A stretch of DNA of 64,000 nt, taken from contig NC_058198.1 of the NCBI RefSeq assembly GCF_907165205.1, forward strand, positions 14,547,001 to 14,611,000, written 5' to 3'. Each line of letters starts with the position of its first letter. Within the stretch, counting starts at the first letter, position 1. This document shows, piece by piece, positions 51,700 to 63,190 of this stretch. This DNA is from Coccinella septempunctata. Lineage: Eukaryota; Arthropoda; Insecta; Coleoptera; Coccinellidae. The translations under genes were made by a program, and so were the position numbers. The notes under the pieces are model-generated. The model saw only the letters and a program-made list of their open reading frames with translations. It was not told where the DNA came from and did not search any database.

Positions 51700-54600
51700 A
51701 ACTTTGTATCGGAAGAATTAGCTAATACAGAAGAACAACATGAATTTTTGCTAAATGAACAAACAAATGAAAATTGCGATCTAGATTATGAATACGTTCA
51801 TTCCAGTAATTCGGAAGAGAATCAATGTAGCGAAATAGAAGATGAAAATTTTCAGGAAACTGCTTATCAATCACACATGACCCAAATTTTAAGGACGAAA
51901 GAATTGCAAGTCTTTCTTATATCAAGTTAGAAAATCCACCATGTAAATTACTAATAGATTACGGTAGTTCGATTTCTATTACAGATCCAATGATTGCATA
52001 CAACTATTTTCCTGATTCGATTTATAAAGAAAATACATATTTCACAACAGCTACAGGTAAAGAATCGTGTAATGAAAAAATGATTTTTCCTTTAAATATT
52101 TTCGGTTATGATACAACCTACCCATTTGTTGTCTATAAATTTCATCCCCAATACGATGGTGTGATAGGATATAATTTGATGAAAGACCTACAACTCAATT
52201 TAGATTTAAAAAACAGAATATTAACCAATGGAATTGTTTCCCAGGAACTCCATTTACAACAAGTAAAACCCCGTGAAAATCTACCTATAGACTTAAGTCA
52301 TTTGAATGGAAACTTGAAAAATTAATTGACAAAAATTCTGCAAAGTAATAAATCCGTTTTTCAGTTACCAGGACAACCTATAAATTTCACAAATAAAATC
52401 AAGCATAATATTCGAACTATTGATGATAATCCAGTGTATGTTAACCGATACAGATACCCAGAAGTCCATAAAGAAGAAGTGAAACGCCAAATTACAGACC
52501 TCCTAGATCAAAATATAATCAGACCAAGTATATCTCCCTGGTCATTTCCTATTGTTGTTGATAAATCCGGAAAACGAAAATGGCGCATTGCTATAGACTA
52601 TCGTAAACTTAACGAAAAAACAGTTGATGATAAATTTCCTATTCCATATATTGACGAAATCTTAGATCATCTCAAAGGCGAAAATTATTTCAGTACACTT
52701 GATCTAGCATCGGGATTCCATCAAATCGAGTTAGACGAGGAATCTATAGAAAAAACAGCTTTTGCCACAGATGAAGGACATTTCGAATTTTTAAGAATGC
52801 CCTTTGGATTGAAAAATTCCCCTTCAACTTTTCAGAGAGTAATGAATCGAATTCTGTAGCCTATTCTTGGAATAATTTGTGTTGTCTACATGGATGATAT
52901 TTTGATATTTTCTAAAGATCCAGATAAACACTTAGCAGATATCCAAACAGTCTTACAGTTACTCAAACAAGAAAATCTTAAAATACAGTTGGATAATTTT
53001 TTCAAAAGCGAAGTAATGTTTTTAGGCTTTAAGATCTCAAATAAAGGAGTAGAACCTAACCCAGAAAAAATTGAAGTTATTAAAAATTTTCCAATACCAA
53101 AAACCTCAAAGGAAATCAAATCATACCTAGGCAAGAGAGGCTATTATCGAAAATTCATTCCAAATTTTTCTAAACTTACCAAACCATTGACCCAATGCTT
53201 GAAGAAAAATTATAAGATCAATGTCGAAAATCAAGAATATCAAGAAGCATTCAATATCAGTGAAAATATGTTAATAAATCATCCTATACTTCAATTTCCA
53301 GATTTCAATCAACCCTTTGTTCTTACTACGGATGCATCAAAATACGCCATTAGTGCAATTTTATCACAAGGAAATCCACCTAATGATTTACCAATGGCCT
53401 TCGCGAGTAGAACTCTCAATACTGCCGAAATTAATTATTCAACTATCGAATAAGAATTACTCCACTATCTATACAGATCATCGACCTCTTACTTGGCTAT
53501 TTTCACTAAAAGAGGCCTCTTCGAGATTAATGCGTTGGAGAATTAAACTAGATGAATTCAATTTTGAGATCAAATATCGAAAAGGTGTTAATAGTAACGC
53601 GGATGCCCTTTCCAGGATTAAAATCGACTATTTTAATATTACAGAAAAAGAACAACAATTGTTATCAGATTTAGAATCAATAATGCCACAAATATCACAT
53701 GAAGATCTTCTTAAGAAAAGAAGATTTCGACGAATTAATTGCAATTAACCCAGATGAAAATTCAGATGCGGAAACGGTACATTCTAACGAAGAAGATCCA
53801 ATTTCAGAAATTCCCTACACCGAACGAGAAATTAATGCATTCCAATACCAAATTATCATTAAAAGCGGCAATAACATCAACGTCACCAAAGTAAAATTAC
53901 ATAATCAATCAAAATTTAGGCTCAATGTAACTATTTCAGGAGAAAGTCAATCCACACAATTCCTGAAAGAATTCATAGTCCCCGATAAGTCATATGGAAT
54001 TTTCTTCCAAAAAAAAATATCGAAACATCATTTTTATTCATTATTCACAAAAACTATTTAATTCAGGAAGTTTCAAGTTTGAAATTTCAAACACATTGCT
54101 GGAAGACATAGAAAACGAAGAAGATCAAATGGAAAAAATTAAACTGTACCATGAAACGAAAACCACACATCGAGGTATTCAAGAAAATGTGGAGAAAGCC
54201 TCAAGAAAAAATTCTATTTTCCGAATATGTTACTGAAAGCCCAACGTTATGTTAACAGTTGTGACATCTGTCAACGTCAAAAATATGAACGCCAACCAAA
54301 TAAACTGATCTTCAAACAAAATCCAATCGGTGAAAAGCCTCTCGAACACTTATACGCTGATACAATCAACATTGCAAAAACACCCTGTCTAACATTGATC
54401 GATTCATTTTCAAGGCATGGACGGTGTTTCATTCTGAAAAGCAAAACGGTAGCGGAAATCGTAGAATGTTGTATTCGCTATTTCTCTAATCACGGAACTC
54501 CTAGGAAAATTACGACAGACAACGGAACGGAATTCAAGAATGCTTCATTCCAAGAATTCGCAACCATTCATAATATCGAAATTCACTACGTGACCAACTA

Positions 54601-54886
54601 CAATCCTACATCAAATTCCATTGTTGAGGGATTTCACTCAACATTAATTGAACAAATCAGGGTCATTGAAGATAAAAATTTGAGTTTAAGAGAAAAATTG
54701 AATAGAGCACTTTTAAGTTACAATAATTCCACTCATTCTACTCTCAAATATTGTCCCATACAAATTATAAAATCCGATTTGAATTATAGTCTTCCTGTTG
54801 AATACACCGAAAATGAAAAAGTTTCCAACTATATCGATCGATATAATCAAAATCTTAAAGAAATTAAAGAAAGTTCCAGCAAATAA
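51700..54886 (+). pseudogene. Errantivirus-like pol
   Basis: Protease region at about 51930-51985 (LLIDYGSSISI; the usual DTG/DSG is DYG). RT: KWRIAIDYRKLNEK, LRMPFGLKNSPSTFQRV, a stop at 52857-52859, then the catalytic VYMDDILIF (about 52887). RNase H: LTTDASKYAISAILSQ, followed by a deletion/stop at about 53450 and IYTDHRPLTWLF. Integrase: CDICQRQK zinc-finger end, LYADTINIA, TTDNGTEF and NSIVEGFHSTL (all three acidic residues present; 54227-54886). The frame is interrupted at several places, so the polyprotein cannot be made. Confidence 0.9.
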
Positions 54887-56415
54887 CAACAAGAAAAATG
54901 ATAATAGAAGGCAGAAAGTAAACGAAAATAGAGCTGAGGATGTTAGTTTAGACGAAGATCGAAAAGCGTTTCTCAAATTACCGGCAGATGCGAAATTAAA
55001 ACCAAGATTCAAAGAGGCCAAGATCAAAATTTTAGACAATATTCTTATTAAAGAAGCCAATAAAGGTCACATTTACCATAAGGGTAAAATCAAACAAAGA
55101 AAGAAGTAATTATCGTCTGCTTCAGGATGGTCTACCTTCATCTTAATTTCTCTCACAACCACATTTTCCATGAAAACAAAAGAAATAAGGAATAATATAA
55201 TCACCTTCAGTGGTCCCAAAACATATATTGTAGAAAATGATCATATCCTCATGTATCATTATAACCTTTCCCAAATTGATTCAATTCTGAACAAACACGA
55301 AGAAATTTTAAATGACATAATTAATAAAAATGAAACAAGGGATACTGCGACGCAATACTTATATGAGTTGACATTAAATCAGTCTTTTGCAAATAAGCTT
55401 ATCTTGCATGAATTAATCCCATCAAGGAATAAAAGAGGCCTTGTTAATATAGAAGGAAAAATTTCCAAGTTTCTTTTTGGCACTTTAGATGATGAAGATG
55501 AAAATCTTTATCAAGAATATTTTCGAACATTACAAGATAATGTAGTAACCATCAAAATAAATCAAAATAGAATTATAACAATAATTAATTCAATATCTGA
55601 TAGATTTCACAATCAAATCAATATCATGATAAATCAAGTAGATAAATTCCTGAAAATACAGCAGGTTCTCGATAAAATCGTACTTCTACAATTTGAACAA
55701 ATTAAAATATCTAAAATGCTTTCAGAAATAAATACAGCCGTCAGTTTTGCTAGACTTCATTTGCTGCACGAGTCTATTTTACCTCTCAATTACTTCAGAA
55801 ATTATATTCAAAATAATGATTTATTAAAACATCTAGTCTACTTGAAAGATATTTACTCAGTGTTTTTCACGTCAGTGAAAGTAGAGGAATCACAGATTAT
55901 ATTTGTTATAAAAGTACCTTTGGTAAATTCCATCCCTCATAATTCTTTTGAGTTGAAATTTGTTCCCTTCCTAAATACCCACCTGATAGATCAACCTAAG
56001 TATTTGCTCCTACAACGAAAAGAAATCATATGGTCCCTGTATGAAGAATGCCAGAAAGTGGAAAAATGGATGCTTTGTTCACGAGATAAACTAGTGAAAC
56101 CACCTTCGAGCCCGTTCCCACTTATCCGATCAGTCTATTTTCCCGGTCCGTCTAAATAGACGGATGTGCCAGTGGCAGTACAATTTGTGAACAGCTCCAT
56201 AGGAGCTGTTCACATTATGACTGATCCGGGAATAAAGACTGATCCGATTTATTTGACGGACATTTTGCCACTGCGATGATCAGTCAAAACGCCCGGATCG
56301 GATGAGTGTGAACGAACGTTCCGTCAAGACCATAGATGAATCTATGGTCAAGACTGAAGACGAGCCCGCTCTTTCTCGCGTCGCTAGTCTCATTAGTTGT
56401 TAGTGCTAGTGGAAA

Positions 56416-58567
56416 ATGGACGTGGACGCTTGCGCGTTAATATCGCTAGTCGAAAATAAACCCGTATTGTGGGATAAAACTTTAGACGATTACAAATTAA
56501 CTAATCGACGATTAGAAGCATGGCGTGAAATTTGCTTAATATTAAATCCTGAATTCGAGAAATTGGACGAAAAGGAAAGAAAAAAATATGGTAAGTTAAT
56601 TTTTTATTCAATGCTATGTAGGTAGTTTCATATAGCTGTTTCCTGCCAAGGTATTGAACCAAGATCAGACGAGAAGTATTCAGCAAATGCTCTTCGAATT
56701 ATATTTGCAGTAGGACCACCTCTACACGGTCGAGGATGTGGACGACGTGGAAACGGGCCCGTTTCTTCACTTGTTTCCATACTTATTGGGTTTTGTTGTA
56801 AATTAATACCGTCTTTATCTCGGACAAAGTTATGTAAAACCGTACAAGCTTTTATGACGTTAATCGCCGTTTCTATTTGAAGATCTATCGGCCGATGCAG
56901 GATTCTCCATTTATTGGCTAGAATACCAAAGGCACACTCAACATATCTTCTAGCTCGGCTCAAGCGATAGTTGAAGATTTTTTTTTCATGATCTAGATGT
57001 GTACCCCCATATGGTCTCAAGAGATTCGGTGTTAAGCTAAAGCCTTCGTCCCCAATGAGTACATACGGCATTTCTTCATGTATGGTTTCATGCACAGGCT
57101 TGAGGTTTGGTATATTTAATGAACCATCATTAAACTTTTGCCAAAAGGTACTGTTCTTTAATATGGTAGAATCACACTCTTTCCCATATGAACCAATACT
57201 TATGTAGATGAATCGGTATTCTGAATCTACCACAGCAAGTAATACAAACGAGAAATAATCTTTATAATTAAAAAACATGGAACCACTATGGCATGGTTTT
57301 ATAATTCTGATGTGCTTTCCGTCTACAGCTCCAAGACAATGAGGAAAGTTAGCTTTTGTTTCAAATCCATTTGCAATGGCTTCCCATTCTCCCTCTGTAT
57401 CAGGCAACTTCATGAAGTCTGTGCATAATCTCTTCCAAATAATGACGCTTGTTTCTTTTATTATTTTACTAATAGTCGATATTCCTACCCTATATGAGTA
57501 GTGGAGTTCCTTAAACGAACACCCAGAAGCAAAATATCTGAAAACAAATAAAATGGATGAAACACTTAAACAACAGAACTTTATGATATTATTATTTGTT
57601 TGCAGGAAAATCTGTATCTGATAAATGGAACAACATTCGAGACACATGGCGAAAATCGATGAAAAATAAGAAAGATGAAAAAAAATCTGGATCTGCTGCC
57701 AAAAAGTCTCGACGTTATATACACGAAGAACAGTTGATGTTTTTAAAGAAGGTTTATGAGCCAAGATCAACCCAAGAGTCTATTCAAAACTGCGATGAAG
57801 GAAATGTACAAAGTGGTCCTAGTAATGCAACTGAGTTTCGTAAACCTTCGATTCCCAAAAGCACGAAGAGCACAACAGACGTCGATGAAAAGATATCTAA
57901 GTTCCTGGACTCTAGGATGACACAACAAAAAGAAAATCCAAATTTACTTTTTTTCAAGGGTGTATTACCCGCCGTCGATTCTTTCACAATGGATGAAACT
58001 TTAGAGTTCCAAGCAGGAGTTTTAGCTCTAATACAAAAAATCAAAGGCCGAAATAGAGTTGGTTTCCAAAGATATGATTATCAAACTGAATGGCAAGATC
58101 CATATCGTGGATACCATACACAACCTCTTCAGCAGCTGGCAGCGTTCGTACATTCACCATCACCAACCTCTCAGTCATCGTATCATTCTCAACCATCTCC
58201 TGCAGCGACAAGTGCATTACAATCTATTCAGCAAACGACAGCGTTCGTACATTCACCATCACCAACCTCTCAGTCATCGTATCATTCTCAACCATCTCCT
58301 GCAGCGACAAGTGCATTACAATCTATTCAGCAAACGACAGCGTTCGTACATTCACCATCACCAACCTCTCAGTCATCGTATCATTCTCAACCATTTCCTG
58401 CAGCGACAAGTGCATTACAATCTATTCAGCAAACGGCAGCGTTCGTACATTCACCATCACCAACCTCTCAGTCATCGTATCATTCTCAACAATCTTCAGC
58501 AGCATCAAGTGTATCAAATTATGATTTTGAGGGATTTTGGTCATTATATCTTAATCAAGAGTACTAA
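56416..58567 (+). CDS. Harbinger MADF/BESS DNA-binding partner
   Basis: Two exons, 56416-56590 and 57606-58567 (donor ATG|GTAAGT, acceptor TTTGCAG), joined through a split GGA codon to give 378 residues. N-terminal MADF (Myb/SANT-like) domain: LISLVENKPVLWDKTLDDYK, WREICLILN, then across the junction KSVSDKWNNIRDTWRKS. A basic linker follows (KNKKDEKKSGSAAKKSRR), then a BESS-like block (NPNLLFFKGVLPAVDSF…ALIQKI, near residue 180), then a Ser/Pro/Gln-rich tail with four 33-residue repeats. Harbinger elements need such a partner for DNA binding and nuclear import of the transposase (family knowledge). The 1015-bp intron contains exon 2 of the antisense transposase. Confidence 0.9.
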
Positions 58568-59022
58568 AGCAAAAGCTCTCATGTGACTGTTTTCCATAAA
58601 AATATTTCAATAATTACATATCTGTATTTTATTTAACTCCTAAAAATATTTTCCAATCCAACTAGCCACCTTGGAAGAGCATTTCCTATATAAATATTTG
58701 AAGAGAAAAAAAGGTCGTACCTTAAACATATGGACAGCCTTTGTTGTGGACAAATGCACTCTCTAAATCTTGTGTCTTGTAATTTTATGTCCATTGAAAT
58801 TCTTCCCAAGAGATCGTCGAAAGAGGAAAAAGACATTCGAAAGTAGTTAAAGAACTTCGCCTCATCATTCCTTAATTCTCCCATCAATGTTTCAAATGTC
58901 CCTGTGGAAAATCGGTCTCGAAGTATAGGATGCACCCAATGTTGTCTTCGTTTTCTACATCTTTTTCGTCTCATTCGCCTCAAATACCACCACAATATAA
59001 GAACATCATCGTCGCCGTCCAT
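56628..59022 (-). CDS. Harbinger DDE transposase
   Basis: Minus strand, exon 1 59022-58721 and exon 2 57537-56628 (donor AAG|GTACGA, acceptor TTTTCAG), joined through a split AGA codon into 403 residues. N-terminus MDGDDDVLILWWYLRR, the WVHPILRDR block and LRNDEAKFFNYFRMS. DDE nuclease: GAVDGKHIRI (first D), VLIGDEGFSLTPNLL (second D) and RARRYVECAFGILANKWRI (E). Length and motifs are normal for the family, with no stops. The 1183-bp intron holds exon 2 of the plus-strand MADF gene. It cuts and pastes the element at 3-bp targets. A different start further upstream is possible but lacks support. Confidence 0.93.
58132..58530 (+). repeat. 99-bp in-frame tandem repeat in the MADF gene
   Basis: Four units, with gcgttcgtacattcaccatc at 58142, 58241, 58340 and 58439 (spacing exactly 99 bp = 33 codons). 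Units 1-3 are nearly identical; the last diverges at its end. They encode Ser/Pro/Gln-rich segments (FVHSPSPTSQSSYHSQ). Near-identity suggests recent expansion by slippage or unequal exchange. Confidence 0.95.
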
Positions 59023-59673
59023 CGCGTACAAAATACAAACGTAAACTGGCGGCGAGTCGAACCACCGACCTTCCGGCAAAACAGACTGATCGGATATAAT
59101 GTGAACACCCACGTCCGGCGTCCGGTTTCAGGGCAAAAAGACTGATCGGATAAGTGGGAACGGGCTCTTCGTGTATGAGTGCATTTGTGCGTGAAAAACG
59201 TGACATTTGTAAGAGGAAACGTACCCCAATTTTCAAAGACTTAGAAGCCCTACCAAATGGACAATATTTATCCCTCTTCAATGATTTTTTTAAAGAAAAC
59301 TGTTCAGGCCATTTAACATATGAACATGAACCAAAGAAAATTCTCCTAATAAAAAGTGATTGTATAATTTCTAATGGTTTTAAAACTTTTCAATCCTCCA
59401 AAACCGATCATTTTTACCATGAATTTCAACTTGATAACTTGCATATTTCACAGATTAAAGATTTAACTTTAGACCCTTTGAATGTCACGCATTTTTCATA
59501 CTTAAAATTATACGAATGGAATTTGCATCCCAACCACATTTCAACCCTCTATTTTATTTTCCTGATGATGTGTTTACTCATAATTGTTCTTGTAATGTAT
59601 AAAATTTTCATAATGAAATTTCGTAAAATTGTGGATTAACAGAGTTCAAACATTCAGAATGAACTCAGTTCAA

Positions 59674-59687
59674 CAAAAGGGGGAGAC
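59674..59687 (+). promoter_or_regulatory. Polypurine tract of the errantivirus-like element
   Basis: aaaagggggagac directly precedes the 3' LTR, the expected plus-strand primer site. Confidence 0.8.
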
Positions 59688-59898
59688 AATATGTAAGCCG
59701 ATCCGGCACATCCTGTAAATGAAGAAGCACTGACCGCCAACTGCTGATCAGGCATAATTTGTCTATTTAAGGATGTAAGGTGTAAGAATAAGACAGAGTT
59801 AGTAGATAAGATTCATTGTAAAGACTTTGAATGAATCGCTTGTAAAAGTTCTTCCTTATTTTTTTTTAAAACGTGTTGACGAGTTGAGAAAATATATC
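59688..59898 (+). repeat. 3' LTR of the errantivirus-like element
   Basis: Aligned with 49415-49624 along its full length. Differences seen include cct/ctg near 59716, gtgtaag for gtgttag, gaatgaat for gaataaat and a T-run length change. The right flank is TA-rich. Confidence 0.88.
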
Positions 59899-60300
59899 TA
59901 TATATACACCAGAAAGAAAGTTGAGAACCCAGAGGTACCAAACAACCCCAAGAGGGACAACAAAACAACACCACCCCAAGAGGGACAACAAAATAAAACA
60001 ACCCCAAGAGGGACAAAAAATAATCAGCCCACAAAGGGACAACAAGGGATCGCCGGATGGGGATCACCTCAACGCAACAAGGGGTCACCAGAAAAAAGGA
60101 CCACCACAATTTAACAAGAGATCGCCAGAAAGGGATCACCAAAGAAACAATCCAAGGGTAACCTAGAGCCAGAGCCAAAGCCGTAGACAGAGGGATCAAC
60201 ACCAATCAACCACAACTTCCGGACGCAAAGTCAGAGGAGCACCTCGACGGAAGGCCCCACCCAAACACCGCAACCAAAAGCGAGTCAAATTGTTCAAACA
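59899..60300. repeat. Degenerate short-period repeat, CCCCAAGAGGGACAA type
   Basis: Repeats of ccccaagagggacaacaaaa and relatives such as agggatcacc and ggggatcacc cover about 59945-60140. No gene. It probably belongs to the leader of the gag-bearing element that follows. Confidence 0.6.
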
Positions 60301-60309
60301 TTGTAAAGT

Positions 60310-61335
60310 ATATGAAAACTGCACAAATGTCACTCAAAGAAAAACCAGGCACCGCGAATGATAATCTAAGTGACGACGAACCATTTGAAGAATTACCATT
60401 AACTGTTCTATTCAAATACATAAAAACATTCAATGGCGACCGGACGGAACTCACACTTTCATAACAAATGTAAATTCAGCATTTTCTTTAGCTCAATCAC
60501 ATCAAATTCCAAGTCTTTTTCTATTCGTAGTATCACAATTATCCACGAATGTCATAAATGAAATCGATATTGATGAAATAAGTGATTGGACAACCCTAAA
60601 AACCAAATTGAAAACGTACTATAGTCAAACAAAGCATGTCGCACAAAGCCATGAAGAACTAGAAACACTTCGTCAATATTCGAATGAGGGAATTACTGAA
60701 TTCTTCAAAAGAGTCGAAAAAATTGAAAATGTATCCAAGCTGAATATTTATCTGCCGAACGAGACGAATTCACCGCGATTAAGAAATCAATTCAAAGAAC
60801 AGCATTGAGAAGATTTATTATTCATTGCAAACCGGAAATATCTCAAATGTTAAGAGCTCGAGACATCGACAATTTGAATGAAGCTTATAATATAGCCCTT
60901 CAAGAAAAAAATTCTTAATTATACAAAAAATAAATCGAATAATTCAACCGGACTTTACTGTTCTTACTGTAAAATGAAAAACCATAACACACAAAATTGT
61001 CGCAAAAAACCAAGGTCTAATAATTCCAACCATCAATCAAGTCGAAACTCTTATCGTAACAACAACAATTCTCAGCCAGGAACCTCCAATAATACTCATA
61101 ATGCAAATTCCAATCATAATCCTAATCAATTACACCCAAAATTCAAGAGAATTTTTTGTACGTATTGTAAAATATTATACCTGGACACGTTTATGAAAAC
61201 TGTAGAAAGAGACAGAATCGAAATAATTATACTCAAAATCCCAAAGTCAATCAAGTGGAAAAGAATTATTTAAACTCGAAAGTTCAAACTCTGCCGAATG
61301 TCCCAGAGTTGGACCATGGCCAGTATATGGAGGCA
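60310..61335 (+). pseudogene. Second errantivirus-like gag (fragment)
   Basis: Gag pieces in shifting frames: MKTAQMSLKEKPGTANDN, DWTTLKTKLKTYYSQTKHVAQ, ISQMLRARDIDNLNEAYNIALQE, and a CCHC knuckle CSYCKMKNHNTQNC (about 60960). An Asn-rich tail and a remnant second knuckle (FCTYCK…) follow. It contains the middle Gag section that is missing from the provirus upstream but is a separate, more decayed element. No pol follows. Confidence 0.75.
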
Positions 61336-61626
61336 TTCGAATAAATCATTACGGAGCAGAACTCCAAGTAATTTCATTCAATGTCGAAAATTCACCAAAC
61401 AAAAAGAGAGAATTTCTAATAGCCAAAGTCCAATCTGCTCTGAAGAACACCACATCGGGTCCTGTAAACAATTCTTAGCCATGGATGTCAATGAACGCTG
61501 GTCATTCGTATGCAAGGAAAACCTCTGAACAAGGAGTGCAAAAAACGAATGAGATGTCCAAAATGTGATCGCAGTCACAATATGCTCCTTCACAACGACG
61601 CAGCAGTTCCCAAAACTAATCCTACA

Positions 61627-61896
61627 CAAACAAACAGCGAAACTGTTGGAAAGACCACTCAACCAATATCTGGCCACCTTGGAAGATCCAATCAAATTAA
61701 CCATCAAGAAAAAGTAGCCATGCTTGCAACTGCCTATGTGGAAGTACGAACCAATGATGGCCAAACAAACAGCGAAACTGTTGGAAAGACCACTCAACCA
61801 ATATCTGGCCACCTTGGAAGATCCAATCAAATTAACCATAAAGAAAAAGTAGCCATGCTTGCAACTGCCTATGTGGAAGTACGAAACAATGATGGC
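61627..61896 (+). repeat. 135-bp in-frame tandem duplication
   Basis: Two copies starting caaacaaacagcgaaactgt at 61627 and 61762, coding 45 residues each (SETVGKTTQPISGHLG… to VEVR and NDG). They differ at only a few bases, so the duplication is recent. It extends the BEL/Pao region between the zinc fingers and the protease without shifting the frame. Confidence 0.92.
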
Positions 61897-61970
61897 CAAC
61901 AAAAAATCTTGAAAGCACTTATCGATCCGGGATCTCATAAATCGTGCATCACGGAATCAGACCAACTTCT

Positions 61971-62187
61971 AGCTATAGGCAGCATACAATTATCAACACG
62001 ACTATGATCGTGTGAGAGTCCAGAAACCATAAGAGTCAACTGGTTAATAGGCAAAATGCCCGGAACCTATGAAGAAGCAGTTAAGGGTTTTTAGTGGGTC
62101 TCGAGCTCAGAGAGTGAAAATTCCCCCCTCGGGAGAGGGTGTGTTTGTCTGTTTTGCAGATTCTCCCCCTGCTACACCAAAAAAAAA
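61971..62187 (+). mobile_element. LINE-A 3'-tail retroposon, copy in BEL/Pao
   Basis: Contains gcccggaacc, gtgggtctcgagctcagag, a C-rich/G-rich stretch, ccccctgctacacc and a short poly(A), as in the LINE-A 3' UTR. It is flanked by a perfect 12-bp duplication agaccaacttct (61959-61970 and 62188-62199). It interrupts the BEL/Pao protease region after TESDQL. Confidence 0.9.
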
Positions 62188-62805
62188 AGACCAACTTCTT
62201 TGACTGTCTCGATACAAACATAATGTGGAAATAAATGGCCTAGGAATTGCGGCGGCAGGAACCTCGAAATGGAATTTTCACGCAGCTCAAACCAAGATTC
62301 TCAATATCCCATGCACACAACGCAGAATTGCTGGTTATGCACAAACTAAGAAGAAATATACCCAGCACCAACATCAACGTACACATACCAGATGAATGGA
62401 ACAACCTGATGCTTGCAGATCCAAACTTGGTCTCAAGAAATCGACAACGGGTCTGATTCTACAAAAAACCACTTTGGGATGGATAATTTCCATTATCAGC
62501 GCAACAACCAGAAACTTTGGGATTAATAGCCAACATCGATCATGATATTGATGAAAAACTGGCCAAATTCTGGGAAATAGAGGAGATCCAGTCCACCCCC
62601 AACTCACCGGACGATATGGAATACAGCGAGAAATTCTAGAAAAGCACCCATACACGCATTCCGAGTGGAAGATACGAAATATGGTTACCATTCAAAAATG
62701 ATGCGAATCACCTTGGAGAATCAAGAAAGAAAGCTGTCGGACGATTTCTGCAATTGGAGAAGAAATTCCGCAATAACAATCAACTAGAGGCCGAGAAACT
62801 TTTTC

Positions 62806-63080
62806 TTCGGGAATTTTTTTCGGAGGGAGTTGGGCAGACCTCCAAATATCCTAAAAGAAGTAAGTCAAAGCCAATACTGAAAGATGTAAATATCTTTCAT
62901 CAGAATGTTCAGTGTATTGGAACCTCATTTCTGACGGTGGAAGAAATATTGGCGAAACACTGTGTTGACTATCTCTGTGTATCTGAGCATTGGAAATCAA
63001 TAGAAGAACTTAAAGAGTACAATTTTGAAGGATATAGGATGGCTGCTGCTTTCTGTAGAGAAAAGGAAGTAAACTGGTAG
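62806..63080 (+). pseudogene. LINE endonuclease N-terminal fragment
   Basis: Reads LKDVNIFHQNVQCIGTSFLT, VDYLCVSEHWKS and YNFEGYRMAAAFCREK, the start of an AP-type LINE endonuclease (N and E active-site blocks) of the CR1/Jockey group. It joins the BEL/Pao fragment abruptly near 62806 and stops at 63080. Confidence 0.7.
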
Positions 63081-63190
63081 CAAATACCACATCCATCTTG
63101 TGCAGCATCCCATTACCAATGTTAGATGAAGGAATGAACATTCAAGTTCTATCTAACCTAGGGAAAGAAGCGGAATAGGAGAAAGATGGC

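Larger units (their letters stand above)
56108..59167. mobile_element. Complete PIF/Harbinger transposon, 3060 bp
   Basis: Perfect 27-bp terminal inverted repeats (56108-56134 and 59141-59167, starting gagcccgttcccac). A 3-bp duplication ttc lies at 56105-56107 and 59168-59170; three-base duplications are the superfamily rule, although TWA is commoner. It carries a minus-strand transposase and a plus-strand MADF/BESS gene, both open and correctly spliced in silico. A small palindrome (gaacagctcc/ggagctgttc, about 56190-56213) lies near the left end. All parts appear intact, so it may be autonomous and mobile, or mobile until recently. Confidence 0.95.
55170..59639 (+). pseudogene. Errantivirus-like env, split by Harbinger
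   Basis: The first part (55170-56107) encodes about 312 residues with a furin-like basic site RNKR at residues 86-89, followed by the conserved hydrophobic/acidic block typical of insect errantivirus Env, which is related to baculovirus F-type fusion proteins. It has a long helical middle. The Harbinger element then interrupts. The remaining C-terminal part (59171-59639) is open and ends with a transmembrane stretch (residues of the type FIFLMMCLLIIVLVMY at about 59552-59600) and a short basic tail. Env would allow infection of the germ line. It is non-functional here because of the 3-kb insertion. Confidence 0.85.
49415..59898 (+). mobile_element. Errantivirus-like provirus with nested transposons
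   Basis: LTR-bounded element of the insect gypsy/errantivirus type: 5' LTR (49415-49624), tRNA-Ser-like primer site, gag, pol, env, purine tract and 3' LTR (59688-59898). A hAT fragment interrupts gag (about 50391-51096) and a complete Harbinger element interrupts env (56108-59167). The two LTRs show about five or six differences over 210 bp, so the insertion is older than gypsy-1. Stops in gag, protease, RT and the RNase H region show that it is defective. Flanking target duplication was not resolved because both flanks are TA-rich. Confidence 0.92.
61380..62800 (+). pseudogene. BEL/Pao gag-pol fragment
   Basis: Cysteine-rich Gag end (CSEEHHIGSCKQF, WSFVCKENL and RCPKCDRSHNMLLH), then a protease-type segment (KALIDPGSHKSCITES), typical of BEL/Pao. 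The frame is interrupted by a LINE-A tail insertion at 61971-62187 and resumes with the region between protease and RT (LAKFWEIEEIQSTPNSPDD, GRYEIWLPFKNDANHLGESRKKAVGRFLQLEKKF), ending before the RT core. A 135-bp in-frame duplication lies within it. Several stops occur, so the element is defective. Confidence 0.85.

Noticed and set aside
58059..58586. Alternative frames through the 99-bp repeats
   Set aside because: A repeat whose length is a multiple of three leaves all three frames open; only the frame joined to the MADF exon is supported.
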